From Burkholderiales bacterium (GTDB lineage Bacteria > Pseudomonadota > Gammaproteobacteria > Burkholderiales > Burkholderiaceae_C): a stretch of DNA of 5,477 bases. The stretch spans positions 1 through 5,477 of the forward strand of contig CANJKD010000208.1 in assembly GCA_947474415.1 (NCBI GenBank), written 5' to 3'. How positions within the stretch are numbered: position 1 is the stretch's first letter; each line of letters opens with the position of its first letter. This document shows, piece after piece, positions 5,216 to 5,477 of the stretch. Made by a program: the position numbers and the translations under genes. The notes below the pieces were generated by a model. The model made no database searches. It was given only the letters and a program-made list of their open reading frames with translations, and was not told the DNA's origin.

Positions 5216-5477
5216 TTAGTGTGTGCGGCTGTGGTTTGCGGATGGCGCGGCGGGCACCTGGCCTTCACCCGCATCCACACGCGCCTGGGCCTGCAGGGCG
5301 CGCAGGTTGGCCACACCGTGGCGACGCAAACACCGATCCAGCCCGGAGCGCGACGCCTGCGGGTTGATGAATTCCCGCACCACCACCAGCAAGTCATCCA
5401 GCGGCAGCAAGGTCATGCGCCGCAACTCCACCGCCAGGGCCTCCTGTGCAGGCGTCATCGTGGTGCTCAGCTTGTGC
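5216..5477 (-). pseudogene. IS481-family transposase remnant, truncated before the catalytic core
   Basis: The frame is open from the right edge to a TAA at 5216-5218 and carries 86 residues. The segments TTMTPAQEALAVELRRM, LPLDDLLVVVREFINP and SRSGLDRCLRRHGVANLRAL are typical of the N-terminal DNA-binding region of IS481-type integrase-fold transposases. In intact members this is followed by an Ala/Gln linker and then the DDE catalytic domain. Here the linker (QARVDAGEGQVPAAPSA) runs straight into NHSRTH and a stop, and no catalytic segment (such as the conserved Tyr-Glu-Pro-Gly and His-Val-Asp region) follows in any frame. It is therefore a broken insertion-sequence remnant. The frame is already open upstream of the ATG at 5456-5458, so the original start lies outside the window. 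No terminal inverted repeat or target duplication could be identified. Confidence 0.8.

Noticed and set aside
5074..5397. Minus-strand open frame of 107 codons at the right
   Set aside because: It is Arg/Cys/Trp-rich and overlaps both the transposase remnant and the lipoprotein start in another frame, so it is a shadow.
1..5477. A novel defence or mobile system spanning the window
   Set aside because: The genes share no obvious functional logic: one regulator, one methyltransferase, one lipoprotein and an IS scar. No nuclease, helicase, reverse transcriptase or repeat array was seen.

Overview
The window is GC-rich and looks like chromosomal DNA from a betaproteobacterium, most likely Burkholderiales. 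This is an inference from three things: the high G+C at third codon positions, the lipoprotein family, and the IS481-type transposase fragment. I see no RNA gene, CRISPR array, phage module or recognisable defence system. All the well-supported complete genes lie on the minus strand. The only plus-strand coding region is the 3' tail of a gene entering at the left edge.

Layout from left to right. Bases 1-146 are the last 47 codons of an unrecognised plus-strand gene. It converges on a minus-strand regulator (284-973) in which an excisionase/MerR-like DNA-binding helix-turn-helix precedes a response-regulator receiver domain. Just upstream of the regulator start is a very AT-rich stretch holding a 19-bp interrupted palindrome, a good candidate for its promoter/operator. 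From about 993 to 2074 I recognise no intact gene. The left half (991-1513) holds minus-strand coding-like segments in two frames, as in a decayed gene. The right half (about 1594-2074) is open on both strands without a recognisable product. Next comes a predicted membrane-anchored class I SAM-dependent methyltransferase (2075-2905).

Between the methyltransferase and the large lipoprotein lies a hidden coding-like stretch (about 2883-3225, minus). Its reading frame appears to switch partway, so it is either a broken small gene or a detached piece of the lipoprotein gene. The lipoprotein (3228-5129) is 633 residues long, with a clear signal peptide and lipobox, an N-terminal carboxypeptidase-regulatory-like beta domain, and twelve further cysteines that fall into six sequential pairs. 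It has its own ribosome binding site. Upstream of it, at the right edge, is a minus-strand remnant of an IS481-family transposase (5216-5477), cut off before the catalytic core.

The genes do not form an obvious pathway. The lipoprotein, the frame-switching stretch and the methyltransferase are close together on one strand and could be co-transcribed. The regulator is separated from them by more than 1 kb and has no histidine kinase beside it. The features most worth a second look are the inverted-order regulator with its AT-rich palindrome, the frame switch downstream of the lipoprotein, and the membrane-tethered methyltransferase.
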